Part shown: positions 1 through 6,682 of the stretch, piece by piece | How positions within the stretch are numbered: position 1 is the first letter of the stretch | How the letters are laid out: each line of letters begins with the position of its first letter | Assembly (NCBI GenBank): GCA_964374095.1 | Contig: CAYJXJ010000035.1 | Span: forward strand, 1 to 31,484 | Direction: 5' to 3' | From: CAYJXJ01 sp964374095 | GTDB taxonomy: Bacteria > Elusimicrobiota > Elusimicrobia > UBA1565 > UBA9628 | Length of the DNA: 31,484 nucleotides | Position numbers and translations under genes: made by a program | Notes under the pieces: generated by a model | What the model was told of the DNA's origin: nothing | Databases searched by the model: none | Seen by the model: only the letters and a program-made list of their open reading frames with translations

Positions 1-1099
1 GCAGCACCCGCCCGTGGTCCTCCTCGGTCGCCTCCATGTGCTTCTTTAGCTTCTGCGTCATCTCGTTGAACGTCCCGGCCAGCGTCCCGATCTCGTCGCG
101 GCTGGAGACTTCGATCCGCGTGTCCAGTCGTCCTTCGGCCACCTGACGAGCCCCCTCAACGAGCGCCGTGAGCGGACGCGCGATCTGCCAGGCCAAGAAT
201 ACGCCGACGGCCACGGCGCAGGCGAGGCTCAGGAAGAACGCCCCGATCAGGAAGTAGAGTATCTGGTCGGCGTAGGCGTAGGATTCCGAGGTGGGCTGCC
301 GGACCACCACGCCCCAGCCCGTTTCCTGAATGGGGGCGAAGGCGGCCAGGACCTGTATGCCCTCCTGGTTGACGAACTCGATGCTTCCCTCGCGCTTCCT
401 GAGCAGCTCCTGCACCGGCGGATTGCCGCTCAAGTTTTCAAGGAGCCGCTCCCTCTGCGGGTGGACGATGATGTTTCCCTTGGAGTCGACGATGTAGGCG
501 TAACCGGACTTGCCGATGCGGATGGCCTCGAGCCCTCCCATGCTGTGGTTCTTGAGCAGCATTCCACCGGAAAGGACGCCCACAAGACGCCCGTCCCGCC
601 GGATCGGGGCGTTGATCGCAACGGCTATCTCGCCGGTGCGCGATTTGTAGATCTCCGAGAACTGGGCCGTGCCCTGGCTTCTGACGGGGGCGACAAGCTG
701 CCGGTACGGGGACTCGGGCAAGAGCCGCCGCGTGTCCGGCTCCGCCTGGTCTAGGACCAGGATATTGCCGCTCAGGTCTTGGACCAGGATGCCGTCGATG
801 AGCTCCGTGACTTTGGTCACGATGGTCAGGGCCTCCCGCTGCCGGGAGGGGTCCATGCTCTGGACGGCGGGGTGCTCCGCCAGCGCCGAGATGGTCTGTT
901 TGGCCTTGCCCAGAACCTCGTCGACCTGGGCCGCGATGTTCCTCGCCATGACGAGTTCGTCCTGCTGCTTCTGGCGCTTGAGCGCGTCGTAGCTGTGCCG
1001 TATCGTGAAATAGCCGGCCGACAGCGCCGTGACCGCGGCGACCGAGACGAGGGCCGCCGTCAACTTGAGGCGTATGCCGAATTTTGGTGGGTGGAGCAT
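1..1099 (-). CDS. dCache-HAMP transmembrane sensor, C-terminus off the window
   Basis: About 366 residues are visible. A basic N-terminus is followed by a first membrane helix (about residues 12-30), then a long extracytoplasmic region whose second half reads like a Cache domain (GKSGYAYIVDSKGNIIVHP, then GWGVVVRQP). A second membrane helix (ILYFLIGAFFLSLACAVAVG) leads into a clear HAMP domain (IARPLTALVEGARQVAEG, RDEIGTLAGTFNEMTQKL). The output domain lies beyond position 1, so histidine kinase, diguanylate cyclase and chemoreceptor all remain possible. The start chosen is ATG at 1099; an in-frame TTG at 1114 is an alternative, and an AAGGA one base from the ATG is too close to decide. It follows the DUF1646 gene by 28 nt and is probably the last visible gene of the otsA operon. 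Confidence 0.85.
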   Translation of the reverse strand, partial: MLHPPKFGIRLKLTAALVSVAAVTALSAGYFTIRHSYDALKRQKQQDELVMARNIAAQVDEVLGKAKQTISALAEHPAVQSMDPSRQREALTIVTKVTELIDGILVQDLSGNILVLDQAEPDTRRLLPESPYRQLVAPVRSQGTAQFSEIYKSRTGEIAVAINAPIRRDGRLVGVLSGGMLLKNHSMGGLEAIRIGKSGYAYIVDSKGNIIVHPQRERLLENLSGNPPVQELLRKREGSIEFVNQEGIQVLAAFAPIQETGWGVVVRQPTSESYAYADQILYFLIGAFFLSLACAVAVGVFLAWQIARPLTALVEGARQVAEGRLDTRIEVSSRDEIGTLAGTFNEMTQKLKKHMEATEEDHGRVL

Positions 1100-1127
1100 G
1101 TCCTTGGGAATCAAATCCCGCCCCCGC

Positions 1128-1247
1128 TCATAACCGGTCCTTTTCGATAAGAGCGTCTTTCTTGAGCAAATGATAGTAACAGGAGGCCAGCATCGCGATG
1201 ATCGCCGTCCACGCGATGCCCAAAAATGTCCAGGCTTCGGTCGTCAT
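1128..1247 (-). CDS. Possible internal in-frame start: 39-aa single-helix protein
   Basis: Inside the permease frame an ATG at 1247 is preceded by a textbook AGGAGG (1252-1257) four bases upstream. It would give a 39-residue peptide beginning MTTEAWTFLGIAWTA with one membrane helix and a charged tail. The permease core seems complete before this point. The peptide could be made separately as well as being the tail of the permease, or the two genes may have become fused by loss of a stop. It could also be chance. Confidence 0.25.
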   Translation of the reverse strand: MTTEAWTFLGIAWTAIIAMLASCYYHLLKKDALIEKDRL

Positions 1248-2324
1248 TTTTCCTCCTGGAGCAAGGAACGTATGCCAGTTCGCCGACATTTGAAGAAGGA
1301 TGAAATAGGAGGCCATCAAGGCCAGCCCCAGCGGTACCGCGATTGCCGCCCAATCCCGGCTCTTGATGCCCAGCTTGCCCGCGGAGATGATGTTGGGGAT
1401 ATTGCCGGGGATGAGCATGCCGCCGGAGACCAAGAGCCCCACCAGCACGAAGCGGATCTTGTCGGCGCCCATCCGCGGGGATATTTCCGCGGCGGCAAGC
1501 GTGGCGTTGTCGAGCACCGCGGAGACCATGTTGACCCAATAGAGCGCGGTCTCCGGCATCCGGAGCAGGTAGCGATCCACCAGGGGCGTGAAGCCGTGGC
1601 CAAGGAGCACCAGCGCGGCCACGAAGGCGTAGACCTTGGCCGCGCGGATCGCTATGGCCGCGAGGTCCTCCCGCTTGTCCTCCGTCAGGCTTTGCGATGA
1701 GGCTACCCGGCCGCCGGCAAAGCCCGCGGCCATGAGCCCCAGGAGGATAATGCCGCCCAGGACCCAGGGCCACAGGAGGCGCGCCAGAAAGAAAAACCCG
1801 GCGTTGTGGGGAGGCCCGGCGAGCTTGGCCGTGGCGATAGTGGAGAGCGGCTCGCCTATCGGCGTGAGCGCGGCTCCGAGCCCTATGGAGTAACAGGCCA
1901 GGACGACGACCGCGCGCTCCCTGCCCTTCCCCATTCGGAGCCCGGAGATCACCTCCACCAGGACCAGGGCGGCGATGATGGCGGTGATGACGCTTGAGAC
2001 CAGGCCGAGCCCGGCCACCAGGCAGAACAGAAAGACGGGCGGACCCAGCCTGACGGCCAGGACCGAGACGCCCTTGCGGATCGAATCCCGGCACCACCGA
2101 AAGGCGAGGCCGAAGAAAAAGACCGCCGCCGATATCTTGGCCGGCTCCTTGAGCGCCTCCGCGACCAGATGCCCGCTCCACAATCCGCTCATGGTCACGG
2201 CCAGGCATCCCATGACAAGGAGAAAGACCTCGAGCTCCTCCTCTACCCAGTGGACGGAAAAGGGGAGGACCAGGACCAGCCCCATGACGAGGCCAAGCCC
2301 GCCCAGGATCAGGGCCTCATTCAT
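1128..2324 (-). CDS. DUF1646-family predicted cation/anion permease
   Basis: A 398-residue, very hydrophobic protein with about ten predicted membrane helices. It resembles the DUF1646 'predicted cation transporter' family, which sits in the ion-transporter superfamily near ArsB and NhaD. The conserved-looking polar loops in helices are ALTPIGEPLSTIA (first half) and MLIPGNIPNIISAGKLGI (second half), the pseudo-symmetric P-G/N loops expected of that fold. Its start overlaps the end of the arsC-like gene by 8 nt, so the two are translationally coupled. That makes export of arsenite or a related oxyanion an attractive inference, but substrate is not shown. The last about 39 residues look like an extra single helix with its own ribosome binding site (see 1128-1247). 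Confidence 0.75.
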   Translation of the reverse strand: MNEALILGGLGLVMGLVLVLPFSVHWVEEELEVFLLVMGCLAVTMSGLWSGHLVAEALKEPAKISAAVFFFGLAFRWCRDSIRKGVSVLAVRLGPPVFLFCLVAGLGLVSSVITAIIAALVLVEVISGLRMGKGRERAVVVLACYSIGLGAALTPIGEPLSTIATAKLAGPPHNAGFFFLARLLWPWVLGGIILLGLMAAGFAGGRVASSQSLTEDKREDLAAIAIRAAKVYAFVAALVLLGHGFTPLVDRYLLRMPETALYWVNMVSAVLDNATLAAAEISPRMGADKIRFVLVGLLVSGGMLIPGNIPNIISAGKLGIKSRDWAAIAVPLGLALMASYFILLQMSANWHTFLAPGGKMTTEAWTFLGIAWTAIIAMLASCYYHLLKKDALIEKDRL

Positions 2325-2748
2325 GTTCTTTTCTCGTTTCGAGCGGGTCCCTGTCGTCCATTACGGCCTTTCCCGTCAGTCGCGCGATGCGCTCCGCCAG
2401 GTCGTCGTAGAGCGCCTGGTAGAGTTCCATCGGCCCGTCCTCGGGGTCGGGGATGTCCCAGCGCAGGAAGTCCTTGGCCCGGAGCGTGGAGCGGCACTTG
2501 TCCGGGCATCCCATGGCCACCACGTAGTCCCACTCTATGGATGGAACGTCCTTGAGACTCTTGGGCTTGGGGCGGCTTAGGGGAAGGCCATTCTGTGCCA
2601 GTATCTCCACGGCCTTGGGATCGACCCGGACAGAGGGATGGGAGCCGGCGCTGGCCGCGTGCCAGTCCGGCGCGAGCTTCCGGCAGATCGCCTCGGCTAT
2701 CTGGCTCCTGCAGGCGTTGTGGACGCACTCAAACAGTATGGAGGGCAT
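2317..2748 (-). CDS. arsC: Arsenate reductase / low-molecular-weight tyrosine phosphatase family
   Basis: A 143-residue protein of normal length for the LMW-PTP fold. The P-loop CVHNACRSQIAEA gives the CX5R catalytic signature with Cys8 and Arg14, in the 'VHN-C-RSQ' form typical of thioredoxin-type arsenate reductases. Cys81 and Cys85 in MGCPDKC match the resolving-cysteine region (CxxxC) of many annotated ArsC proteins. The DPED segment near residue 101 supplies the general acid Asp. The family reduces arsenate to arsenite in the cytoplasm. It starts 2 nt after the otsA stop and overlaps the permease start by 8 nt, so all three are probably one transcript. A pure protein phosphatase role cannot be excluded. 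Confidence 0.85.
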   Translation of the reverse strand: MPSILFECVHNACRSQIAEAICRKLAPDWHAASAGSHPSVRVDPKAVEILAQNGLPLSRPKPKSLKDVPSIEWDYVVAMGCPDKCRSTLRAKDFLRWDIPDPEDGPMELYQALYDDLAERIARLTGKAVMDDRDPLETRKEHE

Positions 2749-2750
2749 GC

Positions 2751-5012
2751 TTATACGGGGCTCTCAACCGGTTTCTGTTCCAGGCGTATGCGCGCGAGAT
2801 CCTCGATCAGGTTCCCGGCCCAGCGGTAGATGGTGTTCTCCCGGACCGTCTCGCGCAGGCGGCGCATCCGCGCCGATCTCTCCTTCGGCTCCATCTCCAG
2901 AGCGTGGCGGATCGCCTCGGCCGTCTGGTCGATGTCGTAGGGGTTGACAATCAGCGCGTCCCTTAACTCTTGGGATGCGCCGGCGAATCGGCTCAGGATC
3001 AGCACCCCTCCTTCGTCCTCCCTGGCGGCGGCGAACTCCTTGGCCACGAGGTTCATCCCGTCGGAAAGAGAGGTGACCAGACAGAAGTCCGCCATCTTGT
3101 AGAAGGGCAGTATCTCCTGGTGGGTGTGGTGCTTCTTTAGAAACACGATGGGCCGCCAGTCCTTCGTCTTGAACTTCCAGTTGATGCGGTCCGCCTCGGC
3201 CTCCACCTCGGCCAGAAAGTCGTTGTAACGCTTGATGTGGGTGCGCGTTGGAGCGCCGAGTTGGACGAAGACGAGCACGCCCTGATAGCGCGGGTGCTTT
3301 TCCAAGAAGCGCTCAATGGACCTGAAACGCTCAAGGATGCCTTTGGTGTAATCCAACCGGTCCACCCCGACGCCCAGGAACTTGGCGTTGACCCTCAATT
3401 CCTTGAGCAGGGCGACGCGGTCCGCCGTCGGTTCCGCTTTGGGCGGGACATCCTGGAAGGAATGCGGGAAGGCCACGCTTATGGGGAAGGGCTTGACCAA
3501 GGTGACGTGCCCCTCCTTGATGACGGTGAATCGCTCCCAGTTGATGCGGGACTCCAACGTCCGGTCCACCGTCTCCAGGAAGTTGTTGCAATGGAACTGG
3601 GTGTGGAACCCGACCAAGTCCGCGCCGAGCATCCCGTAGAGCAGTTCCCTCTGCCAGGGACAAATCCCGAAAGCCTCGGCATTGGGCCAAGGGATGTGCC
3701 AGAACGCGGCGATCCTCGCATCAGGCCGCTTCTCTTTGAGGAGGCGAGGAAGCAATGCGAAGTGGTAGTCCTGTATGAGGACGCACGGCTCCTCGATCCC
3801 CTCCATCTCCTCCAACGCCGTCAGGGCGAACTTTTGGTTGACTCTCTGGTAATGCTCCCAATCCTCCGGCCTGAAGGTGGGCCGGGTGTGAGCCAAGTGG
3901 CACATGGGCCACAGCCCCTCGTTGGCGAAGCCGTAGTAGTAGCCGGCCTCCTCCTCCTTGGTCAGCGCGACTCTCCTTAATGTATAAAGCGGGTCGTCCG
4001 GAGGGACTCTGATCTTGCCCCGTTCGTCCGCCGTCTCCCAGTCGGCGTCCCCGGCCCCGTGGGCGATCCATGTGCCCCCGCAGGCCCTCATTACCGGCTC
4101 CAGCGCCGTGACTACGCCTCCTGCGGGAACGATGGTCTCGATCTTGCGGCCCCGGTGCCGGTCCATGTACGGCTCCCGATTGGAAACGATCAGGAGGGGC
4201 TTCCCATTGAGCTTGACCTTGATGCGCTCCTTGAGGCGTTCCGGGGTCCAGAGGGATTCCACGGTCTGGCGAAGCCGCGCCTCCTCCTCCACGGCCGTCT
4301 TGGCGGCGGAAAGGTGTTTGGCGAACGTCGTGACTTCGCGGGTGATGGGCGATAAAAGGTCTTCCCTTGGCAACGTGAAGGGCGCGACCGTCGCGCCGGC
4401 GCGAAGCTGCTTCATCCACTCAGCCATCTGGGCTATCGGGCCGACGATGCTCCAACGTACGACGAGCAGCGTCACTATGGAGATCAGGACCATTTGAACG
4501 AGGACGCGCAAGAAGGTGCGCCGCCAAATCTGGGAAAGCTGTGTCTGGATGTAGGTCGCGTCATGGACGATGACCAAGGCCCCGACCGGCTTTTCCTGGG
4601 ATCGCAGGGGCAGGGCGTAAATGTGCATCTCTTTCCTATCGACGCGGTCAAACGCGCCGGCATCGACGCTCTTCGCCAGGACCTCGGAGACGGCTTTGGG
4701 GGCGGTCGGCAGGGCGGAGGCAAGGCTCGCGGTGATGGCGACGGGGCTTCCCGCCATGTCGTATACGGCCACACCTGCCAGCCTTTCGCGGTTGCCGAAT
4801 TTTTCGACCAGGCGCTGCAGATTCTTGGAGGGCCCCTTCTCAACGATGGGCTCTATAGTCTCCTGAAGGCTCTCCGCAAGCAGGCGCGCGCGGCGCTCGA
4901 TGTCATCCTGCTGCTTCGAGCGTTCGCTGCGGACCTGCAGATAGGCCGAAAAGAAAGCCACTGAGGCGACCACAACGATTAGCGAAACAATCAGCCTGAG
5001 GGTGATGCGCAT
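2751..5012 (-). CDS. otsA: Trehalose-6-phosphate synthase fused to a two-helix membrane sensor module
   Basis: From ATG 5012 the protein has about 753 residues, much longer than a typical OtsA (about 450-480). The N-terminus has a membrane helix (LRLIVSLIVVVASVAFFSA), a periplasmic region of about 130 residues, a second helix (VLVQMVLISIVTLLVV) and a HAMP-like helical linker. The GT20 domain follows, from about residue 270 to the end: SNREP, PAGGVVTALEP, QDYHFALLP, FWHIPWPNAEAF, GFHTQFHCNNFLETV, VDRLDYTKGILERF and SLSDGMNLVAKEFAAA. The Arg/Lys of VDRLDYTKG and the Asp/Glu of DGMNLVAKE, which bind UDP-glucose and glucose-6-phosphate in E. coli OtsA, are present. No trehalose phosphatase (otsB) is in the window. 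An in-frame TTG at 5063 would add 17 residues. A terminator-like hairpin ends at the ATG, so output may be controlled in the leader. Confidence 0.88.
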   Translation of the reverse strand: MRITLRLIVSLIVVVASVAFFSAYLQVRSERSKQQDDIERRARLLAESLQETIEPIVEKGPSKNLQRLVEKFGNRERLAGVAVYDMAGSPVAITASLASALPTAPKAVSEVLAKSVDAGAFDRVDRKEMHIYALPLRSQEKPVGALVIVHDATYIQTQLSQIWRRTFLRVLVQMVLISIVTLLVVRWSIVGPIAQMAEWMKQLRAGATVAPFTLPREDLLSPITREVTTFAKHLSAAKTAVEEEARLRQTVESLWTPERLKERIKVKLNGKPLLIVSNREPYMDRHRGRKIETIVPAGGVVTALEPVMRACGGTWIAHGAGDADWETADERGKIRVPPDDPLYTLRRVALTKEEEAGYYYGFANEGLWPMCHLAHTRPTFRPEDWEHYQRVNQKFALTALEEMEGIEEPCVLIQDYHFALLPRLLKEKRPDARIAAFWHIPWPNAEAFGICPWQRELLYGMLGADLVGFHTQFHCNNFLETVDRTLESRINWERFTVIKEGHVTLVKPFPISVAFPHSFQDVPPKAEPTADRVALLKELRVNAKFLGVGVDRLDYTKGILERFRSIERFLEKHPRYQGVLVFVQLGAPTRTHIKRYNDFLAEVEAEADRINWKFKTKDWRPIVFLKKHHTHQEILPFYKMADFCLVTSLSDGMNLVAKEFAAAREDEGGVLILSRFAGASQELRDALIVNPYDIDQTAEAIRHALEMEPKERSARMRRLRETVRENTIYRWAGNLIEDLARIRLEQKPVESPV

Positions 5013-5050
5013 AAAATAAAAAAACCGCCTCCGGTTATCCCGGATGGCGG
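5013..5050 (-). terminator. Terminator-like hairpin and U-tract abutting the otsA start codon
   Basis: Read on the minus strand, CCGCCATCCGG pairs with CCGGAGGCGG around a GATAA loop (10 bp, one bulged A) and is followed directly by TTTTTTTATTTT and then the ATG at 5012. It has the form of an intrinsic terminator. The only Shine-Dalgarno-like string (GGAGG) lies inside the 3' arm, so the structure could both stop transcription and hide the ribosome site. An attenuator is the natural reading; a plain terminator of upstream transcription is the alternative. Confidence 0.7.
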
Positions 5051-5067
5051 CCCGACCACCCAATTCC

Positions 5068-5095
5068 TCTGGAATAGCTGGGAAGCTATTCCAGA
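5068..5095. repeat. Perfect 12-bp inverted repeat with 4-nt spacer
   Basis: TCTGGAATAGCT and AGCTATTCCAGA flank GGGA with no mismatch. It lies 56 nt upstream of the otsA ATG and just before the terminator-like hairpin. In RNA it would be a stable first stem of the otsA leader; in DNA it could be an operator. A TAGAAT -10-like box (minus strand, 5126-5121) lies just upstream, so both elements could be in the transcript. Confidence 0.8.
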
Positions 5096-5421
5096 CCCTT
5101 TTCTCTTAGCAAGCTCCGTCATTCTACCTTTTTTAGGATGGGTCTATTCGCAAATCCCATTGGCGGGCAGGTTGCTGATAACGAAACGCGATCCGGCCAT
5201 CCTTGGGGACGCGAACGTCTCCATGCGTTCCTGCGGCCAAGATAATCCCAGCGGTGGATACTGCCGCGCCCGTGGAAAGCGCCGGCGGGCTCGCAGACGC
5301 CGGCTTCGAGCCCGCCCCGGGTGCTTGGGTCTTGGAAATTCAAAATCGCCATCCACGCAAATCTTTCGGGGCGTTCTACGAGGATCTCCTGTTTGCGGAA
5401 ACCGATTCATAAACGAGCCCC
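5096..5421. other. Intergenic region between divergent otsA and toxin-antitoxin operons
   Basis: No convincing gene is seen in about 330 bases. Open frames on both strands have no recognisable domain and no good start. One feature stands out: GGCGGGCTCG (5284-5293) and CGAGCCCGCC (5307-5316) form a perfect 10-bp stem with a 13-nt loop, with no T-run after it. The otsA promoter should lie at the left end (weak TAGAAT at 5126-5121, no good -35). Confidence 0.5.
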
Positions 5422-5450
5422 TTGACTAAGGGTGACCATCCTGTTATCCT
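5422..5450 (+). promoter_or_regulatory. Sigma70-type promoter of the toxin-antitoxin operon
   Basis: TTGACT (5422-5427), 17-bp spacer, TATCCT (5445-5450), followed by AGGAG at 5456-5460. The spacing is ideal and it closely resembles the promoter of the second AbrB-type module at 15278-15250. Confidence 0.75.
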
Positions 5451-5469
5451 ATATTAGGAGTTTATGATT

Positions 5470-5745
5470 ATGGGAAGATTGGTCGCAGTCTCACCGGTCG
5501 GAAAAAACGGCCAGACGGTAGTGCCGGCAAGCATTCGCAAGATGTTCAAGATGGCCGAGGGACGAAACTTGGTCGGGTTCTATCTTGAGAAAGGACATGT
5601 GGAGATCGCGCCGGTCTCGGTCGTCCGGGAAACGGCGAGCTACTCAACGGAGGAGCTCGACAAGCTTGACCGCCTGGGCAAGGTCAAGGGAGGCAAGCGC
5701 TTCAAGACCGCGAAGGCGGCCAAGAAGTTCCTCGCGGGTCTTTGA
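5470..5745 (+). CDS. AbrB/MazE-type antitoxin
   Basis: A 91-residue protein with an N-terminal swapped-hairpin AbrB-like domain (VAVSPVGKNGQTVVPASIRKMF) and a basic C-terminal tail (RLGKVKGGKRFKTAKAAKKF) suited to toxin or DNA binding. ATG 5470 is preferred because AGGAG ends 9 nt upstream; ATG 5464 (two residues longer) is only 3 nt from it. The toxin gene starts 3 nt after the stop. Antitoxins of this type usually repress their own promoter, and the strong box just upstream is the likely target. Confidence 0.8.
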   Translation: MGRLVAVSPVGKNGQTVVPASIRKMFKMAEGRNLVGFYLEKGHVEIAPVSVVRETASYSTEELDKLDRLGKVKGGKRFKTAKAAKKFLAGL

Positions 5746-5748
5746 TCC

Positions 5749-6024
5749 GTGGAAGTCTCCTACGCCCCGGCGTTCCTCCGCTTACGCGGGAAGCTTGACC
5801 CGCCCATCAAGGACTCCGTTAAGCGGGCCGTTGGCAAGGTCATCGACTTCTACGAGAAAGGACGGAAAGGCGTGGGACTTGGCGTGAAACAGTTGCGAGG
5901 CAACCTGTGGGAAGCACGCGCTGGATTGCGCGTTCGCGTGGTCTATTCGCTCTCCGGCGACCAACTCCGCTTCATCCTCGCGGGGAACCATGATGACGTT
6001 CGAAAATTTCTCCGCCAACTTTAG
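5749..6024 (+). CDS. RelE/ParE-superfamily toxin
   Basis: A 91-residue protein starting at GTG 5749, 3 nt after the antitoxin stop. The order of elements fits the RelE/ParE fold: helical N-terminal half (FLRLRGKLDPPIKDSVKRAVGKVIDF), then KQLRGNLWEARAGLRVRVVYSL, where L-W-E-A-R and R-V-V-Y are the family's typical strand motifs, and a C-terminal helix (NHDDVRKFLRQL). Members cleave mRNA on the ribosome or poison gyrase; sequence alone does not tell which. RelE-fold toxins are classically paired with ribbon-helix-helix or HTH antitoxins, whereas this one follows an AbrB-type gene. Confidence 0.75.
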   Translation: MEVSYAPAFLRLRGKLDPPIKDSVKRAVGKVIDFYEKGRKGVGLGVKQLRGNLWEARAGLRVRVVYSLSGDQLRFILAGNHDDVRKFLRQL

Positions 6025-6031
6025 AGTCACG

Positions 6032-6232
6032 ATGAATACCCGGCGTATAGACATGACGACGGGTCAAGTGGCGCGACTCGCCGCCTGCAGGCCTGAGACC
6101 CTCCGATGGGCGATCCGATCTTGGCGCCTTCCGGCGAGGAAAGTCGGATCAGGAGCCGGTTGGCGTTTCCTCGTATGGGAAGGCGACGCCCGGGCTTTCG
6201 CTAGACGCCACAGGAAGGTGTCCGCGAGTTAG
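6032..6232 (+). CDS. Small helix-turn-helix (excisionase/MerR-like) protein
   Basis: A 66-residue basic protein. TTGQVARLAACRPETLRWAIRSWRLPARKVG reads as the winged HTH of excisionase or MerR-like proteins (TxxVAxLxxxxxxTLRxxIRSxxLPAxKVG), with the wing in the following GAGWRFLV. It starts 7 nt after the toxin stop and is probably in the same transcript. No integrase is near, so a third, regulatory member of the toxin-antitoxin operon is more likely than a true excisionase. ATG 6053 is an alternative start. Confidence 0.6.
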   Translation: MNTRRIDMTTGQVARLAACRPETLRWAIRSWRLPARKVGSGAGWRFLVWEGDARAFARRHRKVSAS

Positions 6233-6290
6233 TTACCCGATAGGTACAAAGAGCTTGCGAGCGACTTCATTCGACGAGCTGCGAAAAGGC

Positions 6291-6332
6291 CCGGCCGCGA
6301 TTGCGTTTTCATGCAACCGCGGCCGGTTGTTT
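6291..6332. terminator. Bidirectional terminator between the HTH gene and tRNA-His
   Basis: CCGGCCGCG (6291-6299) pairs with CGCGGCCGG (6318-6326); an inner TTGC/GCAA extends the stem beyond an A-C mismatch, with an 8-nt loop. On plus it is followed by TTGTTT; on minus by CCTTTTCG. It can end both the toxin-antitoxin transcript and the tRNA transcript. Confidence 0.75.
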
Positions 6333-6341
6333 CAGAGGGTG

Positions 6342-6416
6342 GGTGACTGACGGGATTTGAACCCGCGGCCTCCTGGTTCACAGCCAGGCGCTCTAACCAG
6401 CTGAGCTACAGCCACC
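6342..6416 (-). tRNA. tRNA-His (GTG)
   Basis: Cloverleaf on the minus strand. The acceptor stem GTGGCTG (6415-6409) pairs with CAGTCAC (6349-6343). Further elements are D-arm TAGCTCAGCTGGTTAGAGC, anticodon loop CTGTGAA with GTG at 6381-6379, and T-arm GGGTTCAAATCCC. An extra G at 6416 opposite C73 (6342) is the tRNA-His identity element. CCA is not encoded. Confidence 0.95.
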
Positions 6417-6478
6417 GTAGAGTCAGGTTCCAACGGCGGCAGGCCTGCCGAAGGCAGGGCCACCGCCAAAAGCGGCCT

Positions 6479-6488
6479 ATTATACCAA
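6479..6488 (-). promoter_or_regulatory. Extended -10 promoter of tRNA-His
   Basis: Minus-strand TTGGTATAAT: a consensus -10 (6484-6479) with an upstream TG extension. No good -35 is seen. The predicted start lies about 55 nt before the tRNA. The leader holds the palindrome CGGCAGGCCTGCCG (6437-6450). Confidence 0.65.
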
Positions 6489-6670
6489 TTCGCCGCGGCC
6501 CCCGCCGCGCGGGACCCTGCCTGCATGAACTCGTCAACCCGTCCCGACAGGGACTGTCCCTTCCCGTGATTGACTGGAATTGACGACAATAGCTGGCGCC
6601 ATAGGGGATGGGTCCTAGGGCCCAGGGAGGGCAAGGCCCGGCGACCCTCGTGCCTCCGCCGCCGCGGGGC

Positions 6671-6676
6671 TACACT
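6671..6676 (+). promoter_or_regulatory. -10 box (TACACT) 6 nt before the TPR-gene ATG
   Basis: TACACT-CTGAGC-ATG. The predicted transcription start falls on or next to the ATG at 6683, implying a leaderless mRNA. No clear -35. Confidence 0.45.
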
Positions 6677-6682
6677 CTGAGC

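Noticed and set aside
3237..3980. 247-codon plus-strand frame
   Set aside because: Exact shadow of the GT20 domain of otsA.
5144..5429. Open frames on both strands in the otsA/toxin-antitoxin intergenic region
   Set aside because: Overlapping frames on opposite strands with low-complexity Arg-rich products and no ribosome sites.
6032..6232. Excisionase of an integrated element
   Set aside because: No integrase, attachment repeats or phage genes nearby; the tRNA-His is intact and no duplicate of its 3' end is seen.
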